This document shows positions 1-5,435 of a stretch of DNA of 5,435 bases, one piece after another (positions within the stretch are counted from its first letter, which is position 1; the number at the start of each line of letters is the position of its first letter). Source of the stretch: Desulfuromonadaceae bacterium. Lineage in GTDB: Bacteria > Desulfobacterota > Desulfuromonadia > Desulfuromonadales > Geopsychrobacteraceae. The stretch lies in NCBI GenBank assembly GCA_030639985.1, contig DAOWKG010000020.1, forward strand, positions 1 to 5,435, read 5' to 3'. A program made the position numbers and the translations under genes. Below the pieces are notes generated by a model that was not told where the DNA came from, did not search any database, and worked only from the letters and a program-made list of their open reading frames with translations.

Positions 1-146
1 CGTCTCATTGCTATATTATAACAGATGTAGGCCGGTTGACTTAATCAGGGCAGGAATAAAGGGCTAACGAAACTAATGTCCCAAGAAAAACCCTAACCAT
101 GTAAACCATAAACAGATGTAACAGGAAAATCATTAGCAACAAGCCA

Positions 147-174
147 TTGAAATATGAGTCTTAATCGGTATAAT
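147..174 (+). promoter_or_regulatory. Putative sigma70-type promoter of the methyltransferase gene
   Basis: A TTGAAA hexamer at 147-152 (5 of 6 matches to the -35 consensus) is followed after 16 bases by a perfect TATAAT at 169-174. Transcription would begin near 181, leaving a leader of about 40 bases before the ATG at 224. The rest of 1-223 shows no gene that I can support. The call rests on pattern only. Confidence 0.5.
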
Positions 175-223
175 TCAGAAAAAAGAAAAGAACCATGAAC
201 AAATGTCCAAGAAAGTTACGTGA

Positions 224-946
224 ATGCAGCTTGATCCCGACAACAAATACATCCAGGCAATCGATGCCTGCACCCCCTTAACCGGTGCGACAATTCTGGA
301 AATTGGTTGTGGCAGCGGCCGAATGACGGTTGATATGGCAAAGCTTGCGGCACAGATGGTAGCGACCGATCTCGATGCAGCGGTGCTTGAGCAAGCAAAA
401 AAGAATATAACTGCCACGAATGTTGAATTTATTCACACCCCCGATGGCATTCCCGACCTTGCAAAAAAATTTGTTGATATCGTTATCTACACCCTTTCTT
501 TGCACCATATTCCAATGGATATGATGACCACCCATCTGCAACATGCGGGCAGTTTGCTCCGCGACAACGGTAAAATAGTGGTGGTTGAGCCGGGAGATAG
601 CGGTTCATTTTTGGAGGCAAAACAACGATTTGGTGCCGGAAGCGGCGATGAAACTACCGAAAAACAAGCAGCAATTGCAGCGATGAAGAATCTGGATGGC
701 TGGGTACTGCATCCTACCCACAATTTTTTTGTCGATTTTCTGTTTACCGATAATACCGACTTTTTCACTAATAAGTTGCCCAACTACCAAAATTTACCCG
801 CAGAGGAAATTGCGGAACTGGAAGATTTTCTCCACCACCACACCACCTCCAGAGGAATCAATCTGACTTCTGAACGTTATCTGAATTTGCTCACGAAGAT
901 CCCGGCTGACTTTGCAAACAGCAGTAAAAAACCCCAACAAAAATAG
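224..946 (+). CDS. Class I SAM-dependent methyltransferase, substrate unknown
   Basis: This 240-residue protein should be a cytoplasmic methyltransferase with the Rossmann-like class I fold, transferring a methyl group from S-adenosylmethionine. Motif I, the SAM-binding glycine-rich loop, is clear at residues 24-32 (ILEIGCGSG). The acidic residue ending strand 2 lies in ATDLD (47-51). A motif-III-like stretch with LSLHHIP follows at about 83-97, and the LLRDNGKIVVVEPG segment at 111-124 is the usual strand 5 region of the Methyltransf_11/25-type families. The last 110 residues are less typical and may form the substrate cap. The tail, SSKKPQQK, is polar. The ATG at 224 has only a weak purine-rich ribosome site (AAGAAAG, 209-215) and follows directly on an in-frame TGA. 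No neighbour points to a substrate, and the gene has its own promoter, so it is probably not part of the envelope unit downstream. The fold is secure; the biological role is not known. Confidence 0.88.
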   Translation: MQLDPDNKYIQAIDACTPLTGATILEIGCGSGRMTVDMAKLAAQMVATDLDAAVLEQAKKNITATNVEFIHTPDGIPDLAKKFVDIVIYTLSLHHIPMDMMTTHLQHAGSLLRDNGKIVVVEPGDSGSFLEAKQRFGAGSGDETTEKQAAIAAMKNLDGWVLHPTHNFFVDFLFTDNTDFFTNKLPNYQNLPAEEIAELEDFLHHHTTSRGINLTSERYLNLLTKIPADFANSSKKPQQK

Positions 947-986
947 TCGGCAATGCGCTTTTTTGGAACATTCTCATCTTTCCAGC

Positions 987-1013
987 TTGACAACCTGCTA
1001 ATAAGGCTATAAT
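987..1013 (+). promoter_or_regulatory. Putative sigma70-type promoter of the lipoprotein-LysM unit
   Basis: A perfect TTGACA (987-992) and a perfect TATAAT (1008-1013) lie in the gap between the methyltransferase and the lipoprotein gene. Their spacing is 15 bases, shorter than the usual 17. TAATTT, shifted two bases right, would restore 17 at the cost of a worse -10 match. Transcription would start near 1020, giving a very AT-rich leader of about 65 bases. The location fits a promoter for the two envelope genes that follow. Confidence 0.45.
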
Positions 1014-1084
1014 TTTTACAGATTAGTATTTATTGTTCTATTATTACGTTTATTCTATTTGACCGTATGGAGTTCAGTCCTGCC

Positions 1085-1792
1085 ATGAGATGCCGTTACC
1101 CGTTTCTGACCAACAAACTTACCCCCTTATTGGGCTTGGTATTTCTCCTCGGGGCCTGTGTCCAGACGACAGCCCAAGTCCCGTCCCGGGTAGCAAATAC
1201 AAATCTACAAAAGCTCCAGCAACAACAGCAGCTACATACAACCCAGATCGAATCACTGCAGCGACAAGTGAAACAACTGCAACAGCAGTTAATCGATAAA
1301 AACATTATTTCGGCACAAAACCATGAAAACTCGACAAAACTGAGTCGGCCAACAAATACAAAACCAGCTGAGTTGGCAATCAATTACAGCTACGAGCAAA
1401 ATGAAGCTGCCGGAATTGCGGCATCAGCAGCATCTTATCTAGCCGCATTTTCCCATTTAGCGGCAAGTCGACCAGTAGCAGCAGAAGCTGGATTCGAGAC
1501 TTTCCTAAGCAATTTTCCCAATCATCTATATGCTCCAAATGCCCGTTATTGGTTAGCAAGTGCTCAGCTGTCTCAAGGGCATAGCAAACGGGCAAAAGCA
1601 AATCTGCAACAACTTGCCACCAATCCTAGAGCTAAAGCTAAAGTTCCCGCAGCGTTACTGCTACTGGCACAGATATACCGCCAGGAGGGGCTATCAATCC
1701 AAGCCGACAACGTCCTTGAACAATTGCGCAACCACTATCCAGAAAGCCAGGAAGCGCAACAATTTTACCGGAGCACCGAACCGACCGATTAA
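1085..1792 (+). CDS. Coiled-coil/TPR outer-membrane lipoprotein, CpoB/YbgF-like architecture
   Basis: With the start at ATG 1085 the product has 235 residues. A positive N-terminus and hydrophobic stretch end in the lipobox LLGAC, making Cys25 the likely lipidation site. Val26 at +2 does not suggest inner-membrane retention, so I expect outer-membrane anchoring facing the periplasm. Residues 40-71 are very rich in Gln and Leu (LQKLQQQQQL, QVKQLQQQL) and look like a coiled coil. After a polar linker, about 112-220 hold roughly three TPR-like helical pairs, with the recurring pattern YAPNARYWLASAQLSQG and a later HYPES. This order of parts resembles the Tol-Pal associated CpoB/YbgF family, but no tol or pal genes are nearby, so orthology is not implied. 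I prefer ATG 1085 to the in-frame ATG 1067: GGAG at 1069-1072 precedes it (12-base spacing, rather long), and it gives a lipoprotein signal of normal length. The LysM gene starts 29 bases after the stop, which suggests co-transcription. TPR lipoproteins usually act as assembly or scaffolding factors; the partner here is unknown. Confidence 0.8.
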   Translation: MRCRYPFLTNKLTPLLGLVFLLGACVQTTAQVPSRVANTNLQKLQQQQQLHTTQIESLQRQVKQLQQQLIDKNIISAQNHENSTKLSRPTNTKPAELAINYSYEQNEAAGIAASAASYLAAFSHLAASRPVAAEAGFETFLSNFPNHLYAPNARYWLASAQLSQGHSKRAKANLQQLATNPRAKAKVPAALLLLAQIYRQEGLSIQADNVLEQLRNHYPESQEAQQFYRSTEPTD

Positions 1793-1821
1793 CGGTTACA
1801 GCTCTGTCTGAGAGGGAACTG

Positions 1822-2829
1822 ATGACATACACACTCTGGCGCGGGATAACGCTACTGGTATTTTTACTGGTATCAGTTACAACCAACCCGGCAATTGCTG
1901 CCGAAGAACAGATTTACACGATTAAAAAAGGGGACACCCTCTGGGACCTATCACAAAGATTCATTGAGGATCCCTACTATTGGCCCAACGTCTGGGCCAA
2001 AAACCCCGACATCACCAATCCCCATCTGATTTTTCCGGGGCAAAAAATCCAGATTCTGGATGGACGGCTACAGATAGTTCCAGCCTATCCCGAAGCAAAG
2101 GATCAAAGTGCTGCCACAGCAGAGGTAACTGCACCTGCTGCTGAAGTGATTACGGTTAAAACTGGTGAAGCCTGCAACGGCTTTATCCTTACCGATGAAA
2201 AACCACTCGGACTGTTAGTCGATTCGGTAGATAACCGCATCTTGTTGACCAAGCATGATATCGTTTTTCTGAAGATGAAAAATCTATCCGAGGTCAATAT
2301 TGGTGATACCTACGGGCTATATGACCGTGGTGAAATGATCAAACACCCCCATACCAAACTTCCCGTTGGTACCATGATGAACAACCTTGGTTTTCTAGAA
2401 GTTACCGAAATTAGCGGTAACACCGCTGTTGCTAAAATTGGTGGTGTCTTTCGGGAAATCACCCGTGGGGCGGAACTGTTTGAATATGTTCCACAGCAAC
2501 AGGAAATTACCTTGCAACGTGGTACTACCGATCAAAAAGGCTACATTATTGCCGCCCGTGACCACAAAGGGACATTTTCCACCAACGATATTATTTATAT
2601 CGATCTGGGGGACAGTGACGGATTGGCTAAGGGCAACCTTCTTTACATCTCCAGACCACGCTCAGCCTCTGATGAAATTATTAAGCGTGCCGGTGCAGTG
2701 CAAATACCAGACGCCGTACTTGGTGCCGCCATTGTTGTCGAAACCAAAGCAAAAACTGCTGCAGCTATTATTATCAAAAGTGCTGATGCTGCCTTTATCG
2801 GCGATAACATTTCGGTCGTAACTGACTAA
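1822..2829 (+). CDS. Secreted LysM peptidoglycan-binding protein, TsaP-like
   Basis: The 335-residue product has a hydrophobic signal peptide with a probable cleavage after AIA (residue 26), so it should be periplasmic. One LysM domain spans about 31-79, with KKGDTLWDLSQRF, a WPNVWAKNPDITNPHLIFPGQ core and a closing IQIL; LysM domains bind peptidoglycan glycan chains. An Ala/Thr-rich linker follows at about 92-112. The C-terminal half is beta-rich and ends in a module with DIIYIDLGDSDGLAKGNLLYI (256-276), VQIPDAVLGAAIVV (293-306) and a final FIGDNI. This matches my recollection of the FlgT-like C-terminal part of TsaP, which links the type IV pilus secretin PilQ to the cell wall. In Pseudomonas aeruginosa the LysM protein PA0020, described as TsaP, also lies beside dprA, which supports the assignment. 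The start is firm: AGAGGG at 1811-1816 lies five bases before ATG 1822. The LysM call is near certain; the TsaP role is inferred from architecture and position, and no pilus gene is in view. Confidence 0.88.
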   Translation: MTYTLWRGITLLVFLLVSVTTNPAIAAEEQIYTIKKGDTLWDLSQRFIEDPYYWPNVWAKNPDITNPHLIFPGQKIQILDGRLQIVPAYPEAKDQSAATAEVTAPAAEVITVKTGEACNGFILTDEKPLGLLVDSVDNRILLTKHDIVFLKMKNLSEVNIGDTYGLYDRGEMIKHPHTKLPVGTMMNNLGFLEVTEISGNTAVAKIGGVFREITRGAELFEYVPQQQEITLQRGTTDQKGYIIAARDHKGTFSTNDIIYIDLGDSDGLAKGNLLYISRPRSASDEIIKRAGAVQIPDAVLGAAIVVETKAKTAAAIIIKSADAAFIGDNISVVTD

Positions 2830-2865
2830 AATCGATCGTTAAACTGAGATCGAAAGATAAAACCG

Positions 2866-2897
2866 AAAGGGGATTGAAATTTTCAATCCCCTTTTTT
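2866..2897 (+). terminator. Intrinsic (Rho-independent) terminator after the LysM gene
   Basis: GGGGATTG (2869-2876) pairs perfectly with CAATCCCC (2884-2891) around an A/T-only loop. The stem can be extended at its base by AAA/TTT. Six T residues follow at 2892-2897. It begins 36 bases after the LysM stop and separates the envelope unit from dprA. Because the stem has a run of A on its outer left side, it may also work, less well, on the opposite strand. Confidence 0.9.
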
Positions 2898-2937
2898 ATA
2901 TGCACCAGCTTGATCTATATATGTGAGGGGGAAAACC

Positions 2938-4020
2938 ATGGACACAGCACAACAAGATTTGTTGAGACTACACCTGACGCCCGGTCTTGGTCGGGTCGCC
3001 CTGTTTAAACTATACCACCATTTTGGTAATTTCACGGCTCCGCTCCATGCACCGCCACACCATTGGCAAGCAGCAGGAGTAGCCGACAAGCTCTACCGTA
3101 AAGTTCCCGCAGAAAACGACCGTAATTATCAACAAACGCTACGGCAACTGGAATCGTTACAAGTCCAGTTGATAAGTTTTCAGGATGACAACTACCCGCC
3201 CCTTTTGCGTGAAATTCACGACCCGCCAGCCGCCCTTTATCTGCGTGGCAAACTACCTGCAAATGACTGTTTTGCCATTGTTGGTTCCAGACGTGCGACC
3301 AGTGCCGGGTTACGTCTTACCAGAGACCTTGCCACCACCTTGGCACGTCACAATATCTGTATTGTCAGCGGCTTAGCCCGTGGAGTTGATAGTGCCGCCC
3401 ATCGTGGCGCCCTTGACGCTAAGGGAGCAACAATTGCGGTTCTTGGTTGCGGCATCGACAAAATTTACCCGCCAGAAAACAGCAAATTGTTCCTCGATAT
3501 CCAACAGGAAAATGCCATCATTACCGAATACCCTCCCGGCACCCCACCCCTGGCCGGCCATTTTCCCGGTCGCAATCGTATTATCAGTGGTCTCAGTCAG
3601 GGAGTCCTGATTGTTGAAGCTGCCGAAAAAAGCGGTTCACTAATTACCGGTGATTTTGCTCTGGAACAGGGACGTGAACTATTCGCCATCCCCGGAGCAT
3701 TACACACCCCAAATAGCAAAGGTACCAACAGGCTGTTAAAAGAGGGGGCTCAGTTGGTCACCGACGCCACCGACATCCTCAGCTCTCTCTGGCCCGGGCA
3801 ACCAACAATTCAGCAACAGGGAAAACATAATGATTTTGCCAATCAACTTGATGAAGCGGCGGCTAAAGTGTTCCAACTTCTGAGCCACGAACCCCGTCAC
3901 AGCGATGGGATCGCCCGTGAATGCGGCTTGACTCCCATGGAGCTTTCCGCTATTTTACTCGACTTGGAGCTCCGTGGCGGGATACAAACACTGCCCGGCA
4001 ACAACTATATTCGCAGTTAG
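2938..4020 (+). CDS. dprA: DNA-processing protein DprA (Smf)
   Basis: DprA binds single-stranded DNA entering the cytoplasm during natural transformation, shields it from nucleases and loads RecA; it is also found in many bacteria not known to be competent. The 360-residue protein has the full three-part layout. A helix-hairpin-helix/SAM-like N-terminus lies around TPGLGRVALFKLYHHFG (14-30). The extended Rossmann fold runs from about 85 to 285, with YPPLL (86-90), AIVGSRRAT (113-121), VSGLARGVD (143-151), AVLGCGIDKIYP (167-178), FPGRNRIISGLS (209-220), VEAAEKSGSL (226-235), QGRELFAIPG (244-253) and the SKGTNRLLKEGA segment (260-271). A C-terminal winged-helix domain, about 305-360, closes it. 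No key motif is missing. I choose ATG 2938 because a strong GAGGGGG (2925-2931) sits six bases upstream; an in-frame GTG at 2923 would place that ribosome site inside the coding region. It follows the terminator of the LysM gene and is 83 bases from the smg-like gene. Confidence 0.97.
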   Translation: MDTAQQDLLRLHLTPGLGRVALFKLYHHFGNFTAPLHAPPHHWQAAGVADKLYRKVPAENDRNYQQTLRQLESLQVQLISFQDDNYPPLLREIHDPPAALYLRGKLPANDCFAIVGSRRATSAGLRLTRDLATTLARHNICIVSGLARGVDSAAHRGALDAKGATIAVLGCGIDKIYPPENSKLFLDIQQENAIITEYPPGTPPLAGHFPGRNRIISGLSQGVLIVEAAEKSGSLITGDFALEQGRELFAIPGALHTPNSKGTNRLLKEGAQLVTDATDILSSLWPGQPTIQQQGKHNDFANQLDEAAAKVFQLLSHEPRHSDGIARECGLTPMELSAILLDLELRGGIQTLPGNNYIRS

Positions 4021-4103
4021 TAGTCTGCCGAACTTGACAGATTGCAGTAATTTTTGCAAAGCCTTAGATAGACTCCTTTTGATATAAGTATTATGGAGGT
4101 TCC

Positions 4104-4583
4104 TTGAGCGAACGAGTTATGACAATAGTCGAACTGATCGCCCAGTATGTTCTGGGGGCGAAAGAAACTCCGATAAATGAACAGGAACTGATGGCAGAGT
4201 TGGTGTTAGCCGGGTTTGAAACCGAAGAAATCAACGGTGCTTTTGCCTGGATGGAAGCCACTGCCCTGCAGCCCCAACCCGATACACCAGTAGATATGCA
4301 GATGCAAAATTTGCCCACCTATCGCCTGTATAGTGTACCGGAACAGCAGGCACTAACTACTGCGGCGAGAGGATTCCTGGTTAAAGTTCGCGCCATGGGA
4401 TTGCTCTCCGATGAAGCACATGAAGAGATCATCGACCGAGTACTAAAAGCAGAGACAGATCCAGTCGAAGAGAAGGAAATTAAGTTGATCACCATCATCA
4501 CGCTGCTAGCGCAATCGGACAATCTCTGGTTACGGGAAATCGACTGTTTTCTGGAAAACGACTGGGATCGTATCTACCATTAA
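4104..4583 (+). CDS. smg: DUF494 / Smg family protein
   Basis: This is a 159-residue acidic, mostly helical cytoplasmic protein with no signal or membrane segment. The N-terminal part (MSERVMTIVELIAQYVLG, then INEQELMAELVLAGFETEEINGAFAWM at 24-50) is the typical start of the DUF494/Smg family, with a short helical module that reads like a small DNA- or protein-binding bundle. A middle linker containing QPQPDTPVD is followed by YRLYSVPEQQALTTAARGFLVKVRAMGLLSDEAHEEIIDRVL (73-114), which is also characteristic. The molecular function of Smg is unknown. Its place between dprA and topA agrees with the association of smg and smf (dprA) in other proteobacteria. Translation probably starts at TTG 4104, because GGAGG at 4095-4099 lies just four bases before it and MSERV fits the family N-terminus as I recall it. 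ATG 4119 is the alternative and would leave a 154-residue protein. Confidence 0.85.
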   Translation: MSERVMTIVELIAQYVLGAKETPINEQELMAELVLAGFETEEINGAFAWMEATALQPQPDTPVDMQMQNLPTYRLYSVPEQQALTTAARGFLVKVRAMGLLSDEAHEEIIDRVLKAETDPVEEKEIKLITIITLLAQSDNLWLREIDCFLENDWDRIYH

Positions 4584-4594
4584 AAATCAGTATA

Positions 4595-4613
4595 GTTGTG
4601 CAATCAGCACAAC
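4595..4613 (+). other. Perfect hairpin in the smg-topA gap
   Basis: GTTGTGC (4595-4601) and GCACAAC (4607-4613) are exact inverted repeats around the five-base loop AATCA. The stem has seven pairs, four of them G-C. It begins 12 bases after the smg-like stop and lies about 57 bases before the topA start. Only CTTTGTC follows, not a proper T run, so it is at best a weak terminator. It could also be an RNA 3'-end stabiliser or a protein-binding dyad. Confidence 0.4.
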
Positions 4614-4669
4614 CTTTGTCATATCAGCCCTTCCTTTTTTTTCGGAAGCGAGGCACATAGAGGAAACAG

Positions 4670-5435
4670 ATGGCTCAATCACTAGTTATCGTCGAGTCAC
4701 CGGCGAAAGCAAAAACCATCGAAAAATTTTTGGGCAAGGGCTATAAGGTTCTTGCTTCCTACGGTCATGTTCGGGCACTACCGAGCAAACAAGGCTCGGT
4801 TGATACCGCAGACAACTTCAAGCCTAATTATCAAATCCTTCCAGACAGTGCTAAGCACATCAGCCTACTTAAAAAAGAGGTTGCCAAAAGCACTGAACTG
4901 ATTCTCGCAACTGACCTCGACCGCGAGGGAGAAGCGATTGCATGGCACTTACTTGAAGCACTTGGAATTGATGAAAACGGGAAGAAGCCAGTCGTCAAAC
5001 GGGTAACCTTTAACGAAATCACCCAAACTGCCATTTCGGCTGCAATTGCAGCACCGCGATCAATTGATCGTGACATGGTTGATGCTCAACAAGCGCGGTC
5101 AATTCTTGATTATTTAGTTGGATTCAATCTCTCCCCATTCCTCTGGAAAAAAATTCGCTATGGCTTATCAGCCGGGCGGGTACAGTCGGTAGCATTACGA
5201 CTTATCTGTGAACGTGAAGATGAGATTGATGCCTTCAAACCCCGTGAATACTGGAGCATTGAAGCAATTCTTGCCAACCTTGCCGACAGTCAACTCGACG
5301 CCAAACTCCACTCTTGCGATGGCAAAAAGCTGACTAAGTTTGCTATCAGCAACCAGAAGCAAGCCGATGAAATCCTAGCTGAATTACAAGATGTTCAGTT
5401 TCAAGTGTCATCGCTCGAAAAGAAGGCGCGTAAAC
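4670..5435 (+). CDS. topA: DNA topoisomerase I (type IA), N-terminal part, cut by the window edge
   Basis: TopA relaxes negative supercoils by cutting one strand and passing the other through, with a 5'-phosphotyrosine intermediate. The visible 255 complete codons cover the TOPRIM domain and the start of the following core domains. LVIVESPAKAKTIEKFLG (5-22) contains the catalytic Glu9. YGHVRALPSK (31-40) follows. The metal-binding DxDxE triad is in TDLDREGEAIAWHL (Asp82, Asp84, Glu86). FNEIT (114-118), the conserved VDAQQARSILDYLVGF (137-152) and LSAGRVQSVALRLICERE (166-183) confirm the family. The active-site tyrosine (Tyr319 in E. coli) and any C-terminal zinc-finger repeats lie beyond the window, so catalytic completeness cannot be judged. 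ATG 4670 is preceded by AGAGGA (4659-4664) at five-base spacing. The reading frame is open to the last base. The gap to the smg-like gene is 86 bases, so topA could be co-transcribed with it or have its own promoter; I find no convincing one. Confidence 0.97.
   Translation, partial: MAQSLVIVESPAKAKTIEKFLGKGYKVLASYGHVRALPSKQGSVDTADNFKPNYQILPDSAKHISLLKKEVAKSTELILATDLDREGEAIAWHLLEALGIDENGKKPVVKRVTFNEITQTAISAAIAAPRSIDRDMVDAQQARSILDYLVGFNLSPFLWKKIRYGLSAGRVQSVALRLICEREDEIDAFKPREYWSIEAILANLADSQLDAKLHSCDGKKLTKFAISNQKQADEILAELQDVQFQVSSLEKKARK

Noticed and set aside
11..43. Divergent promoter on the - strand (TATAAT complement at 15-20)
   Set aside because: The matching -35 position reads TAAGTC, a poor match, and no divergent gene is visible within the window.
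20..120. Direct repeat AACAGATGTA at 20-29 and 111-120
   Set aside because: There are only two 10-base copies, 91 bases apart, with no target-site, operator or array context; chance similarity is likely in this AT-rich gap.
487..783. Antisense open frames inside the methyltransferase, LysM, dprA and smg genes
   Set aside because: They lack ribosome sites and recognisable domains, and lie opposite well-supported genes; they are composition shadows.
947..966. T run (961-966) after the methyltransferase stop as an intrinsic terminator
   Set aside because: The preceding bases form no stem longer than about two or three pairs (GC-AAT-GC), too weak to support a terminator.
1204..1294. CAA/CAG-rich stretch of the lipoprotein as a simple repeat or phase-variable tract
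   Set aside because: The codons are irregularly mixed with others and encode a plausible Gln/Leu coiled coil; there is no uniform repeat unit prone to slippage.
2833..2852. CGATC/GATCG inverted repeat just after the LysM stop
   Set aside because: It has only five base pairs with a ten-base loop and no T run; the strong terminator is the next hairpin downstream.
4034..4070. TTGACA at 4034-4039 as an smg promoter
   Set aside because: No -10-like hexamer occurs at 15-19 bases; the nearest A/T candidates give spacings of 8 or about 25.

Overview
The window reads as ordinary chromosomal DNA from a Gram-negative bacterium of moderate GC content. It holds a lipoprotein and a periplasmic LysM protein with export signals, followed by the conserved cluster dprA - DUF494 (smg-like) - topA. 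A LysM protein directly ahead of dprA, and DUF494 between dprA and topA, recall Desulfuromonadales/Geobacter-type genomes and, in part, gammaproteobacterial dprA neighbourhoods. I place it tentatively in or near the Desulfuromonadia. This rests on remembered gene order and protein character, not on a search.

All six genes lie on the + strand. Bases 1-223 carry no convincing gene, only a good sigma70-type promoter (147-174) that probably drives a class I SAM-dependent methyltransferase of unknown substrate (224-946). A second promoter-like element (987-1013) precedes a two-gene envelope unit. Its members are a small coiled-coil/TPR lipoprotein (1085-1792) and, 29 bp later, a secreted LysM protein (1822-2829) whose C-terminal half resembles the type IV pilus secretin-associated protein TsaP. 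A clear intrinsic terminator (2866-2897) closes this unit.

The second half begins with dprA (2938-4020), which protects incoming single-stranded DNA and loads RecA during natural transformation. It continues with a DUF494/Smg-family gene that starts at TTG (4104-4583). The window ends inside topA (4670 to the edge), whose first 255 codons include the intact TOPRIM domain. A perfect 7-bp hairpin lies in the smg-topA gap.

If the LysM protein really is TsaP-like, the layout puts a pilus-secretin anchoring factor next to the DNA-uptake processing protein DprA, with the TPR lipoprotein as a candidate envelope partner. I see no mobile element, CRISPR array, tRNA, rRNA or clearly new system. The points most worth a second look are the TsaP-like/lipoprotein/dprA linkage, the stop codon immediately before the methyltransferase start, and a possible promoter built into the terminator ahead of dprA.
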